Shown one piece after another: positions 15,383 through 22,719 of a DNA stretch of 39,991 bases. This stretch comes from DATAES01 sp036493595 (lineage in GTDB: Bacteria; Actinomycetota; Acidimicrobiia; Acidimicrobiales; JACDCH01). Within the stretch, counting starts at the first letter, position 1, and each line of letters begins with the position of its first letter. The stretch is from the NCBI GenBank assembly GCA_036493595.1, contig DASXPN010000059.1:1-39991 (forward strand). The letters are read 5' to 3'. The translations under genes were made by a program, and so were the position numbers. The notes below the pieces were generated by a model, which was not told where the DNA came from, made no database searches, and saw only the letters and a list, made by a program, of their open reading frames with translations.

Positions 15383-15610
15383 CTAGATCGATTCGCAGAA
15401 GTCGCGGACGGGCTTCAGGTTGGCGTTCACCGACGGCAACACCGTGGGGACGGTGCTGGTCTTCTCGGCGATCACCGCGACACCGCCGACGACGGCTCCG
15501 AGCGTCTCTTGAATCGCCATCAAATGGCCGATGACGCGGATCAACCCCAGCGCGGCGGCCGCGATGATCAGCGCCGCGATCACGATGGTCACCCAGGCAA
15601 CGACAGGCAT
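15383..15610 (-). CDS. Small single-pass membrane protein, cox array member 4
   Basis: A 75-aa protein: membrane segment at residues 3-27 (VVAWVTIVIAALIIAAAALG), then a helix (IGHLMAIQETLGAVVGGVAVI) and the tail TVPTVLPSVNANLKPVRDFC. ATG 15610 is preceded by GGAGAGGA, so the longer in-frame extension is not used. Part of the tandem minus-strand array between coxG and the terminal hairpin. Not recognised as a named family. Confidence 0.68.
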   Translation of the reverse strand: MPVVAWVTIVIAALIIAAAALGLIRVIGHLMAIQETLGAVVGGVAVIAEKTSTVPTVLPSVNANLKPVRDFCESI

Positions 15611-15626
15611 GGCGTGTCCTCTCCGC

Positions 15627-15887
15627 TCAATCGCTCGGGAGCAGCTTGGCGACGGATCCGGCGTAACGAACCGCACCGACCGAGACCTCGTGGATGGTCT
15701 CGTCGGTCGTCGCCAGCAACTCGGGTGTGGTGTCGACCTCGCCGATGAGGGCCACGCCGCCGGCGAGGATGTCGTCGGCCGCGCCGCGGATGCGCTCGAG
15801 CGCGGCCAGCACGCGATTGAGCAGCGCAACGGCCACTGGCACCACCACCAACAGCAACACCACGTTGCCGACCCACCACAGGATCAT
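15627..15887 (-). CDS. Small single-pass membrane protein, cox array member 5
   Basis: An 86-aa protein with an N-terminal membrane segment (about 3-23, LWWVGNVVLLLVVVPVAVAL) and the amphipathic helix NRVLAALERIRGAADDILAG followed by GVALIGEVDTTPELLATTDE. It is the first of the array, starting 12 nt after the coxG stop. AGGAGGACA lies just upstream of ATG 15887. The helix LAALERIRGAADDILAGGVALI resembles the corresponding part of member 4 (LMAIQETLGAVVGGVAVI). Function unknown. Confidence 0.72.
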   Translation of the reverse strand: MILWWVGNVVLLLVVVPVAVALLNRVLAALERIRGAADDILAGGVALIGEVDTTPELLATTDETIHEVSVGAVRYAGSVAKLLPSD

Positions 15888-15899
15888 CGGTTGTCCTCC

Positions 15900-16484
15900 T
15901 CAGCTGCGATTCGGCTGATACGGCATGAAGAAACGACGGAACACGCGACCGAGCGCCATCCACATGGCCCGCAGTCCGATGCTGAAGCCGCCCGCCGGTG
16001 CCGCCGACGCGGCCTGCGCGGCGGAGTCGCCGCGCTCGATCGCGGTGATGCGACTCTGCATGTTGCTGGCGAAGTCGCGCATCAACACGGTGGTGACGTC
16101 GGAGATCATCCCGCGGCCGTACTGCGCGGCGGCGCCGGACAGCTGCAGCTCCTGTGCCACTTGCACCTTCGTGCCCCGGGCCGTCGACGCCAGCTGCGCG
16201 GTCAACACCATTGCGGCCTGACCGCGGCCCTTCTCGTCCGCGCCGGCCGCGTCGACGACGATGCGTTTGGCGGCGTCGTCGCGCTCGGTGATCTGCGCGG
16301 TGCCGGCGAATTGCAGCTTCACCGGTCCCATGCGCACCGCGACCTTGCCCTTGTACTTGTCGTCGCCCAGGTCGTCGGTCAACTCCGCGCCCGGCAAGCA
16401 GGACGCCACTTGCGGGATGTCGTCGAAGAACTGCCACACCTTGTCGACGGGCTCGACGACCTCGAAGTCGTTGGTGATCAGCAT
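15900..16484 (-). CDS. coxG: CoxG, SRPBCC protein of CO dehydrogenase
   Basis: CoxG-type START-like protein (194 aa). CoxG binds at the membrane and links CO dehydrogenase to the quinone pool; recent work on mycobacterial CODH describes it as a menaquinone carrier. The N-terminal domain (about 1-145) has the CoxG hallmarks DFEVVEPVDKVWQFFDDIPQ, CLPGAELTDDLGDDKYKGKV and RMGPVKLQFAG. A linker rich in Ala/Gly leads to a short C-terminal tail (GRVFRRFFMPYQPNRS) able to bind membranes. ATG 16484 has AAGGGGG upstream and overlaps the end of the XdhC gene by 7 nt. Five small membrane protein genes follow at once. Confidence 0.88.
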   Translation of the reverse strand: MLITNDFEVVEPVDKVWQFFDDIPQVASCLPGAELTDDLGDDKYKGKVAVRMGPVKLQFAGTAQITERDDAAKRIVVDAAGADEKGRGQAAMVLTAQLASTARGTKVQVAQELQLSGAAAQYGRGMISDVTTVLMRDFASNMQSRITAIERGDSAAQAASAAPAGGFSIGLRAMWMALGRVFRRFFMPYQPNRS

Positions 16485-17437
16485 CCGGCCCCCTTGGCCA
16501 GGTAGGCAGCGGGATCTCTCTCGAAGGTGGTGCGACACCCGGCACTGCAGAAGTAGAAGGTCACGCCGTCGCGCTCGAAGGGCCGGCTGGACGCATCGGC
16601 CGGCACGGTCATCCCGCACACCGGATCGATCGCCTCGGCTGCCGGCTCGCTGTTGAGCGCGTCTCCAGCCGCGGCGTGGTCATTCGACAGCGCGCCCGAC
16701 CCTCGCAACTGCACCAACTCGGCGAGGATCGCAACCGCGATCTCACGGTGCGACGTCGAACCGAGATCGAGCCCGGCGGGCACGCGCACGCGATCGAGCA
16801 TGTGCTGCGGTACACCGCGATCGGCGAGATAGCCGAGCACCGCGTCACCGCGTTTGCGGGACGCAACGAGCCCGACGTACGCCGGCGACGCACTCACTGC
16901 GTGCTCGATCGCCTCCTCGTCACCGTGGCCCTGGGTGGCGATCACCACGACCGAACGCGCATCGACGTCGGACGAGAGGAAGTCGGCACCGTCGGCCAGT
17001 TCGGTTCGCCATCCGATCACTTGCCCGAGCTCGCACAGCGTCTGGGCCATCGGCGAGCGGCCGACGACAACGAGATGGGGCGCGGCCACGACGGGCTCGA
17101 CGTACACCTCCATCGCGCCCTCGCTCTGGCAGGAGATGGGGATGACCGTCATCCCTTCCGGCACGTGTCCGAACTGGTCGGGCGTGCCGAGCAGCAGCAA
17201 CCGCGCCTCGCCATCGACGATGGCGCGCTGCGCCTCGCGGATCACCGTCGGCTCCGCGCACGCGCCACCGATCCAGCCGATCAAGTCGCCCGAGGCAGTG
17301 ACGATGGCGCGAGATCCCTGCTGGCCCGACGATGGGCCTTGGCGCCAGACGACGGTCGCCAGCGCGAACGATTCGCCCCGGCGCGCCAGCTCGGCGGCCT
17401 GAGAGACGATCTCCCACCCGTCGCGCGGGCCGTTCAT
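16478..17437 (-). CDS. XdhC-family maturation factor fused to a YHS domain
   Basis: 319-aa fusion. Residues 1-250 are an XdhC/CoxF-type protein for molybdenum cofactor handling: RRGESFALATVVWRQGPSSG, the WIGGAC motif (55-60, with C60), a Rossmann segment HLVVVGRSPMAQTLCELGQ (121-139) and GLDLGSTSHREIAVAILAEL. After an Ala-rich linker the C-terminal 50 residues form a YHS domain: DPVCGMTV (C274), FYFCSAGC (C297, C301) and the closing RDPAAYL. YHS domains often bind copper or other soft metals, so the fusion may join Mo-cofactor and copper handling for the Mo-Cu site (inference). ATG 17437 overlaps the coxL stop by 1 nt. Confidence 0.88.
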   Translation of the reverse strand: MNGPRDGWEIVSQAAELARRGESFALATVVWRQGPSSGQQGSRAIVTASGDLIGWIGGACAEPTVIREAQRAIVDGEARLLLLGTPDQFGHVPEGMTVIPISCQSEGAMEVYVEPVVAAPHLVVVGRSPMAQTLCELGQVIGWRTELADGADFLSSDVDARSVVVIATQGHGDEEAIEHAVSASPAYVGLVASRKRGDAVLGYLADRGVPQHMLDRVRVPAGLDLGSTSHREIAVAILAELVQLRGSGALSNDHAAAGDALNSEPAAEAIDPVCGMTVPADASSRPFERDGVTFYFCSAGCRTTFERDPAAYLAKGAGC

Positions 17438-19821
17438 CAGTCGTCCGACCTGACCGGCGGTGCGCCCGACACGTCGTGGCGCTGCGTCAATGCCTCGTAC
17501 ACACGGTCGGGCAGCAGCGGCATGTCGATGTTGCGCACACCCGTGTCCTTGATCGCATCCATCACCGCGTTCACGAACGCGGCCGGACCGCCGACCGTCG
17601 CGCACTCGCCGACGCCCTTGGCGCCGATCGGATGGTGTGGGCACGGCGTGACCACTTCGTGCAGCTCGAAGCCCGGCGTCTCCCACGCGGTCGGCAACAG
17701 GTAGTCCATGTAGTTGGCTCCGATGCAGTTGCCGTCCGCGTCGAAGGTGATGAACTGCATGTTGGCCATGGCGTAGGCCTCGGTGAGCCCGCCCATGATC
17801 TGCCCTTCGACGATCATGGGATTGATGCGCACACCGCAGTCGTCGACCGCGACCACGTTGAGCACGTCCCACACACCGGTCTCGGGATCGACCTCGACGG
17901 TGGCGATGTAGCACGCGAAGGGCCACGTGAGATTCGGCGGGTCGTAGTACGCGTTGTTCTCGAGCCCCGGCTCCATGCCGTCGGGCATGTTGCTGTACGC
18001 CGCCATCGCGCATTCTTGGATGGTGACGCCGCGGTCCGGCGCGCTGCGGACGTAGAAGCGGCCGAGCTCCCACTCGATGTCCTCTTCGGAGACCTCGAGC
18101 AAATGTGCGGCGAGCTTGCGCGCTTTGGCGCGGATCTTGCGCGACACCATGGCGACCGCGGCGCCGGCGACCGGTGTGCTGCGCGACGCATAGGTACCCA
18201 TGCCGAACGGCGCGGTGTCGGTGTCACCTTCCTCGACCGCCACGTCCTCCGCCGGGATACCGAGCTCGTGGGCCACGATCTGCGCCCACGTCGTCTCGTG
18301 ACCCTGACCCTGCGACTTCGCCCCGGTCCGCAACAACGCCTTGCCGGTCATGTGGATCTTCAACTCGGCGGAGTCGAACATCTTGATGCCGAGGATGTCG
18401 TACTCCCTGCTGTTGCCGGCACCGAGCGGCTCGGTCATCGTCGAGATGCCGATGCCGAGCAACCGTCCTTGCTTCTTGGCTTCTTCCTTCTGCGTCAGGA
18501 AGTCCTGATACCCGACCGCTTCGAGCCCGACGTCGAGGCACTTGCCGTACTGGCCGGAGTCGGTGAGGAAGCCGAACGGCGTGCGGTGGGGGAAGTCGTC
18601 GTCGCGGACGAGGTTGGCGCGGCGGAACTCGGCTTGGTCCATGCCGAGGTCGTCGGCCGCGGCCTGGACCATGCGCTCTTGGAAGTACATCGCCTCCGTC
18701 ACGCGGAACGAGCAGCGGTACGCGACGCCGCCAGGTGCCTTGTTGGTGTACATCCCGCGCGCGGTCAAGTGCGCGGCGGGGATGTCGTAGCAGGCGAACG
18801 CCGAGTGCATCAGGCCGATCTTGAACTTGCTCGGTTGCGCATCGGAGAAGAACGCCCCGTGGTCAGCGTCGGTGTGCATCCGGACGCCGAGGATCTTGCC
18901 GTCCTTGCGTAGAGCCATCTCACCGTGGAGGTAGATGTCGCGCGCGAAGCCGGTGGAGATGAGGTTTCCGGTCTTGTCCTCGATCCACTTCACCGGCCGT
19001 TCCAACAAGATCGACGCGAGGATCGACGCGACGTAGCCGGGATACACCGGCACCTTGTTGCCGAAGCCGCCGCCGAGATCCGGCGAGACGATGCGGATCA
19101 TCTGCTCGGGCAGCTCGGCCACCAACGCCACCGCCGCACGGATGATGTGCGGTGCCTGTGTCGTCATGTACACGGTGAGCTTCGACGTGGCGCGGTTGAA
19201 GTCGGCGATCGACCCGCAGCACTCGAGCGGCGACGGGTGCGAGCGGGGATAGTGCAACTCGAGCTTCGAGGTCACGTCCGCTTGCGCGAAGGCGCGGTCG
19301 GTGCCGTCCTTGTCGCCGACCTCCCAGTCGTAGACGACGTTGTCGTGCTGGTTCTCCTTGTCGTCGCGGATCAGCGCCGCGCCGTCGGCCATCGCCTGCG
19401 ACGGGTTGATGATGACGGGCAACGGCTCGTAGTCGACGACGATCGCCTCGCACGCGTCCTTCGCGATGTACGGATCGTCGGCGATGACGCACGCGACCTC
19501 TTGTCCCTGGAAGCGAACCTTGTCGGTGGCGAGCACGGCCTGCGTGTCGTACGACAGCGTCGGCATCCACGCGAGGTTGCGGGCCGCCATCATCTCGCCG
19601 GTGAGCACGAGGCGGACACCGGGGATGTTCCATGCCGCGCTGTCGTCGATCGACTTGATGCGCGCATGTGCGAGTGGGCTGCGCAGGATCTCCATGTGCA
19701 ACATGCCGGGCAGCACGATGTCGTCGACGTAGTTGCCTTTGCCGCGGATGAAGCGATTGTCTTCGACCCGTTTGCGGCTCGACCCCAGACCACCGATCTT
19801 GATCTCGTCCAGCGCAGTCAT
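17437..19821 (-). CDS. coxL: Aerobic carbon monoxide dehydrogenase large subunit, form I
   Basis: Catalytic molybdenum-copper subunit of aerobic CO dehydrogenase, oxidising CO to CO2 with electrons passing to CoxS, CoxM and quinone. The 794-aa length is close to the 809 aa of Oligotropha CoxL. The decisive feature is the active-site loop AYRCSFR (367-373) with copper-ligating C370, the signature of form I enzymes that use CO; form II enzymes have AYRGAGR. Other cofactor motifs are DLGGGFGNK (248-256), GQGHET (505-510) and the catalytic glutamate E739 in GAKGVGECATVGGPA. The start ATG 19821 lies 16 nt after the coxS stop. Order coxM-coxS-coxL is canonical. Confidence 0.96.
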   Translation of the reverse strand: MTALDEIKIGGLGSSRKRVEDNRFIRGKGNYVDDIVLPGMLHMEILRSPLAHARIKSIDDSAAWNIPGVRLVLTGEMMAARNLAWMPTLSYDTQAVLATDKVRFQGQEVACVIADDPYIAKDACEAIVVDYEPLPVIINPSQAMADGAALIRDDKENQHDNVVYDWEVGDKDGTDRAFAQADVTSKLELHYPRSHPSPLECCGSIADFNRATSKLTVYMTTQAPHIIRAAVALVAELPEQMIRIVSPDLGGGFGNKVPVYPGYVASILASILLERPVKWIEDKTGNLISTGFARDIYLHGEMALRKDGKILGVRMHTDADHGAFFSDAQPSKFKIGLMHSAFACYDIPAAHLTARGMYTNKAPGGVAYRCSFRVTEAMYFQERMVQAAADDLGMDQAEFRRANLVRDDDFPHRTPFGFLTDSGQYGKCLDVGLEAVGYQDFLTQKEEAKKQGRLLGIGISTMTEPLGAGNSREYDILGIKMFDSAELKIHMTGKALLRTGAKSQGQGHETTWAQIVAHELGIPAEDVAVEEGDTDTAPFGMGTYASRSTPVAGAAVAMVSRKIRAKARKLAAHLLEVSEEDIEWELGRFYVRSAPDRGVTIQECAMAAYSNMPDGMEPGLENNAYYDPPNLTWPFACYIATVEVDPETGVWDVLNVVAVDDCGVRINPMIVEGQIMGGLTEAYAMANMQFITFDADGNCIGANYMDYLLPTAWETPGFELHEVVTPCPHHPIGAKGVGECATVGGPAAFVNAVMDAIKDTGVRNIDMPLLPDRVYEALTQRHDVSGAPPVRSDD

Positions 19822-19837
19822 GTCACCACCTCCGGCC

Positions 19838-20365
<528 letters not shown>

Positions 20366-20380
20366 CGAGACCTCCGCTGG

Positions 20381-20424
20381 TCCGGTCGGTGCGCTCGGTC
20401 CGGTCGGTGCGCTCGGTGCGCTCG
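20381..20424. repeat. 18-bp tandem repeat between coxM and coxS
   Basis: TCCGGTCGGTGCGCTCGG occurs at 20381-20398 and 20399-20416, followed by a partial third copy TGCGCTCG. It occupies most of the coxM-coxS spacer, between the coxM stop and the coxS ribosome-binding region. It may be a replication-slippage product with no function. Confidence 0.7.
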
Positions 20425-20428
20425 CATC

Positions 20429-21304
20429 TCAGGCCGCTCGATCCGCTGACTCGACAACACGATTCAGGATACGGACGACGAACGTCCGAACGATCTGGCG
20501 CTTGTAGTCCGCACTGCCGCGATGGTCGGTACGGGGACGCGCCGCCTGCGCCGCGAGCTCCGCCGCCTGCCCGATGGTGTCAGCAGTCAACGAGCCACCG
20601 ACCAGCGCGGCAGACGCGTCGGCGCAATCGATGGTCGAGCCACCGACCCCGGTCAACGCGATGCCAGCACGGGTGATCGACGCGCCGGACAGTTCGATCG
20701 CCACCGCGACACCGACGGTCGCGAAGTCACCCACTCGCCGTTCGAGCTTGAGGTAGCCGCCGGCCGGCGTGGCCTTCGGGGCAGGGATGACGGCCTCGAC
20801 CGCGATCTCGTCGATGGCGAGCACGTTCTGGAACGGTCCGCTCACGAAGTCGGCAACCGGGATCGTTCGACGACCGTCCGACCCCTGCGCGACGACGTGT
20901 CCGCCGAGCGCGGTGACCACCGATGCCCAGTCGCCCTGGGGATCGGCGTGGCACAAGGAACCGACGAGGGTGCCGCGGTTGCGCACGATCGGGTCGGCGA
21001 TCAGCGGCGCGGCCGCGGCCATCGCCGGCTGCCGTGACGCCAACACGTCCGAGCGCTCGAGGTCGGCATGACGGCACAGCGCGCCGACGTGGATGGAGCC
21101 GTCGGCATCGACGCGGTGGTAGTCGAGGCCCGGGATGTTGTTGATGTCCACCAACAGCTCGGGCGACGCGAACCGGAGCTTCAACAGCGGGATCAGGCTC
21201 TGGCCCCCGGCGAGGACCTTCGCTTCCCCGTCCCCCTCGCGCAGAAGCCCGATGGCTTCGTCGAGTGAACGCGGGGCTTCGTAACGGAATCGGGATGGAT
21301 AGAT
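20429..21304 (-). CDS. coxM: Carbon monoxide dehydrogenase medium (FAD) subunit, apparent ATC start
   Basis: Flavoprotein subunit that passes electrons from CoxS to quinone through CoxG. The FAD-binding motif AGGQSLIP is at residues 32-39; the second FAD motif reads TLVGS (112-116) where most members have TIGG, so one glycine is replaced by valine. The ADP region RNRGTLVGSLCHADPQGD and the C-terminal CO_deh_flav_C domain (SADYKRQIV) are normal. The family's N-terminus, (M)YPSRFRYEAPRSLDEA, starts at an ATC codon (21302-21304) preceded five nucleotides upstream by GGAAGGGAGG; no ATG, GTG or TTG occurs in frame until a TTG at 21184, which would delete the first FAD motif. With ATC the length is 291 aa, close to the usual 288. 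Confidence 0.85.
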   Translation of the reverse strand: MYPSRFRYEAPRSLDEAIGLLREGDGEAKVLAGGQSLIPLLKLRFASPELLVDINNIPGLDYHRVDADGSIHVGALCRHADLERSDVLASRQPAMAAAAPLIADPIVRNRGTLVGSLCHADPQGDWASVVTALGGHVVAQGSDGRRTIPVADFVSGPFQNVLAIDEIAVEAVIPAPKATPAGGYLKLERRVGDFATVGVAVAIELSGASITRAGIALTGVGGSTIDCADASAALVGGSLTADTIGQAAELAAQAARPRTDHRGSADYKRQIVRTFVVRILNRVVESADRAA

Positions 21305-21309
21305 GTGAG

Positions 21310-21319
21310 CCTCCCTTCC
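21310..21319 (-). promoter_or_regulatory. Ribosome binding site of coxM
   Basis: GGAAGGGAGG on the minus strand, separated by CTCAC from the ATC codon that begins the conserved CoxM sequence. It is the strongest Shine-Dalgarno sequence nearby and fixes the start despite the missing canonical start codon. Confidence 0.65.
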
Positions 21320-21332
21320 GTGGCGCCGACTG

Positions 21333-21590
21333 TCAGTCGAGCGGAGGTGACGGGTTCGACGAGGACTGCGGATCAGGCACTGCGACCGGCTTCGACTCGG
21401 CTTCGGGGTCGGGTCGTCGCTCCTGGTGTGGCGGCCACGGCCCCTGCACGGGTTGCCCGGCGACCTTGAGGTAGTCGATGAGTTGGGGCCACGCCCACAC
21501 CGTCGGGCTCTTGCCGGTCTTCGGCGAGTGTTCGATCACTTCGTACAGGCGCGGATTGCCCTGACTGTGGCCCGTCGATTCGACTGCCAT
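21333..21590 (-). CDS. Uncharacterised 85-aa protein upstream of coxM
   Basis: Small soluble protein not recognised. Its core GNPRLYEVIEHSPKTGKSPT and VWAWPQLIDYLKVAGQ looks like a compact folded unit with three tryptophans and a tyrosine; the C-terminal third is Pro/Asp/Ser rich and disordered (RRPDPEAESKPVAVPDPQSS). ATG 21590 has a G-rich run upstream. The stop lies 28 nt before the apparent coxM start on the same strand, so it is probably the first gene of the cox structural operon and could help coxM translation by coupling. It is divergent from the STAS gene. Confidence 0.65.
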   Translation of the reverse strand: MAVESTGHSQGNPRLYEVIEHSPKTGKSPTVWAWPQLIDYLKVAGQPVQGPWPPHQERRPDPEAESKPVAVPDPQSSSNPSPPLD

Positions 21591-21688
21591 GCGTACCCCC
21601 CCCGGACGTCAGGACGGGGCAGTTCGCTGCGTCCCGCCGACGGCGCGCACCTTATCCCTCTCTGTCGCCGATCTGCCGGGCGCGTCGG

Positions 21689-22381
21689 ATGTCCGTCCCC
21701 TTGGACGACTTCGTGATTCGGACGCGGCTTTCCGGGGAAGAGCCAGGTCAAATGAATCTCGATGACACGTTCGGCGTTGTCGTCGCCCATATCGGCAGCC
21801 GGCCACTCGTGTGCGTGTCGGGTGAGGTCGACGCAGCGACTGCGTCCACCCTTCGAGAGGCACTCCTCGGCCTGTTGGCCGCGGGCGAGCGCGATCTCGT
21901 GGTCGATCTGTCCAGGGTCACGTCCATGGACGGGTCGGGCTTCGACGCGCTCGATCACGCATTCCAGGCCGGCGCGTTCATCTCCGTCACGGGTGCGTAC
22001 GGGGCCGTACAGCAAGCTGTCGCCCGGCTCGGCCTGAGTGCGAGCAACGATCCGGCGCCGGCCGAGCCGACCTTCGGTGTCGACCTGATCCGCGACGGCT
22101 CGAGCGCTCGTGTCGTGCTGCACGGCGAGATCGACCTGATGGCGGAGGATGCGGTGCGTTCCGCGCTCGACCACGCCGTGTCCGGGTCGACGGATCACCT
22201 TGTCGTCGACCTGTCGAAGACCACGTTCCTCGATTCGACCGGCCTGCGACTACTCGTTGACGCGCGGCGGATGGCGCACGCGCGGCGGATCAACCTCACG
22301 GTGATCGCCGGACCACCGGTGGTCATGAGGACCATCGACCTCGCCGGTTTGAACGGCTGGATCACCTTCGTCCGTCGCTGA
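21689..22381 (+). CDS. Double STAS domain protein (anti-sigma factor antagonist-like)
   Basis: 230-aa protein with two tandem STAS domains. The first covers about residues 28-118 (LVCVSGEVDAATASTLREAL, LVVDLSRVTSMDGSGFDAL), the second about 128-228 (ARVVLHGEIDLMAEDAVRSA, LVVDLSKTTFLDSTGLRLL). STAS proteins of the SpoIIAA type bind anti-sigma kinases and are switched by phosphorylation of the residue in D-S-[ST]-G. Here the equivalent positions are S83 (DGSG) and T184 (DSTG), so both domains keep a phosphorylatable residue. No anti-sigma kinase lies nearby. ATG 21689 is used; ATG 21752 is an alternative that still keeps both domains. Monocistronic and divergent from the cox operon. Confidence 0.85.
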   Translation: MSVPLDDFVIRTRLSGEEPGQMNLDDTFGVVVAHIGSRPLVCVSGEVDAATASTLREALLGLLAAGERDLVVDLSRVTSMDGSGFDALDHAFQAGAFISVTGAYGAVQQAVARLGLSASNDPAPAEPTFGVDLIRDGSSARVVLHGEIDLMAEDAVRSALDHAVSGSTDHLVVDLSKTTFLDSTGLRLLVDARRMAHARRINLTVIAGPPVVMRTIDLAGLNGWITFVRR

Positions 22382-22454
22382 CCGGACGGCGGGGATGAAT
22401 GCGCGGGCGATGGTCGCGAACTGGATCGCGACGGTCGTGGCGGTCGCGTTCTGG

Positions 22455-22551
22455 GTCGACTGAGCCACGGGCTGCGTGGGTTCGTCGACCCAGATCCACG
22501 CTCACCCGTTTCTGTGTCGACCCTGCCACACCGAGACGTGGCTCAGTCGAC
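22455..22551. repeat. 97-nt cassette bounded by perfect 15-bp inverted repeats
   Basis: GTCGACTGAGCCACG at 22455-22469 is exactly inverted at 22537-22551 (CGTGGCTCAGTCGAC), with 67 nt between. The interior contains a second small palindrome TGGGT-TCGTCG-ACCCA. It could form a cruciform, or be a small non-autonomous mobile relic; no flanking direct repeat was found. Confidence 0.6.
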
Positions 22552-22560
22552 AATGTGCGC

Positions 22561-22670
22561 AAGGGGTGCGCGCGAGGTGCGCGCGAGACGCGCACGAGGG
22601 GTGCCCGCGCGAGGCGCGCACGAGGGGTGCGCGGCGCGCGAGGCGAACGAGGGGTGCGCGCGAGGGGGTG
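22561..22670. repeat. Degenerate GC-rich repeat cluster
   Basis: AGGGGTGC occurs at 22561, 22596, 22622 and 22649, each followed by a CGCGCGAGG-type stretch, at spacings of 35, 26 and 27 nt. Inside it, GTGCGCG-CGAGA-CGCGCAC (22576-22594) is a perfect 7-bp hairpin. No coding sense is seen on either strand. Confidence 0.6.
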
Positions 22671-22719
22671 GGCGGGGAGTGGGAAAACGTTGGATGCTCG
22701 TGGGGTGCCTGCGAACGAC

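Larger units (their letters stand above)
22382..22719. other. Intergenic region with palindrome and GC-rich repeats
   Basis: 338 nt without a convincing gene. It holds a 15-bp inverted repeat cassette (22455-22551), a cluster of AGGGGTGC repeats (22561-22670), a -10-like TTGGAT at 22690-22695, and then the phosphotransferase start. A 22-codon frame (22395-22463) is too short to support. Frames on the plus strand through the repeats encode only Arg/Ala/Gly-rich sequence and look non-coding. Confidence 0.6.

Noticed and set aside
20429..21184. coxM starting at the internal TTG codon 21184.
   Set aside because: This would delete the first FAD-binding motif and about 40 conserved residues, and no ribosome-binding site precedes it.
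22395..22463. 22-codon plus-strand frame with a hydrophobic stretch, possibly a leader peptide.
   Set aside because: Too short to support and without clear ribosome-binding site or downstream attenuator pattern; kept only as a note.
22250..22468. 72-codon minus-strand frame beginning with GTG in the left arm of the palindrome.
   Set aside because: Mostly antisense to the STAS gene, with a composition unlike a protein after the first 30 codons and no ribosome-binding site.
22561..22670. Spaced AGGGGTGC repeats considered as a CRISPR array.
   Set aside because: Units are short and degenerate, spacing is uneven (35, 26, 27 nt), and spacers are repeats of similar GC-rich sequence. No cas gene is present.
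22399..22719. In-frame extension upstream of the phosphotransferase gene.
   Set aside because: It reads through the palindrome and GC repeats as Arg/Gly/Ala low complexity; conserved sequence starts at 22720.
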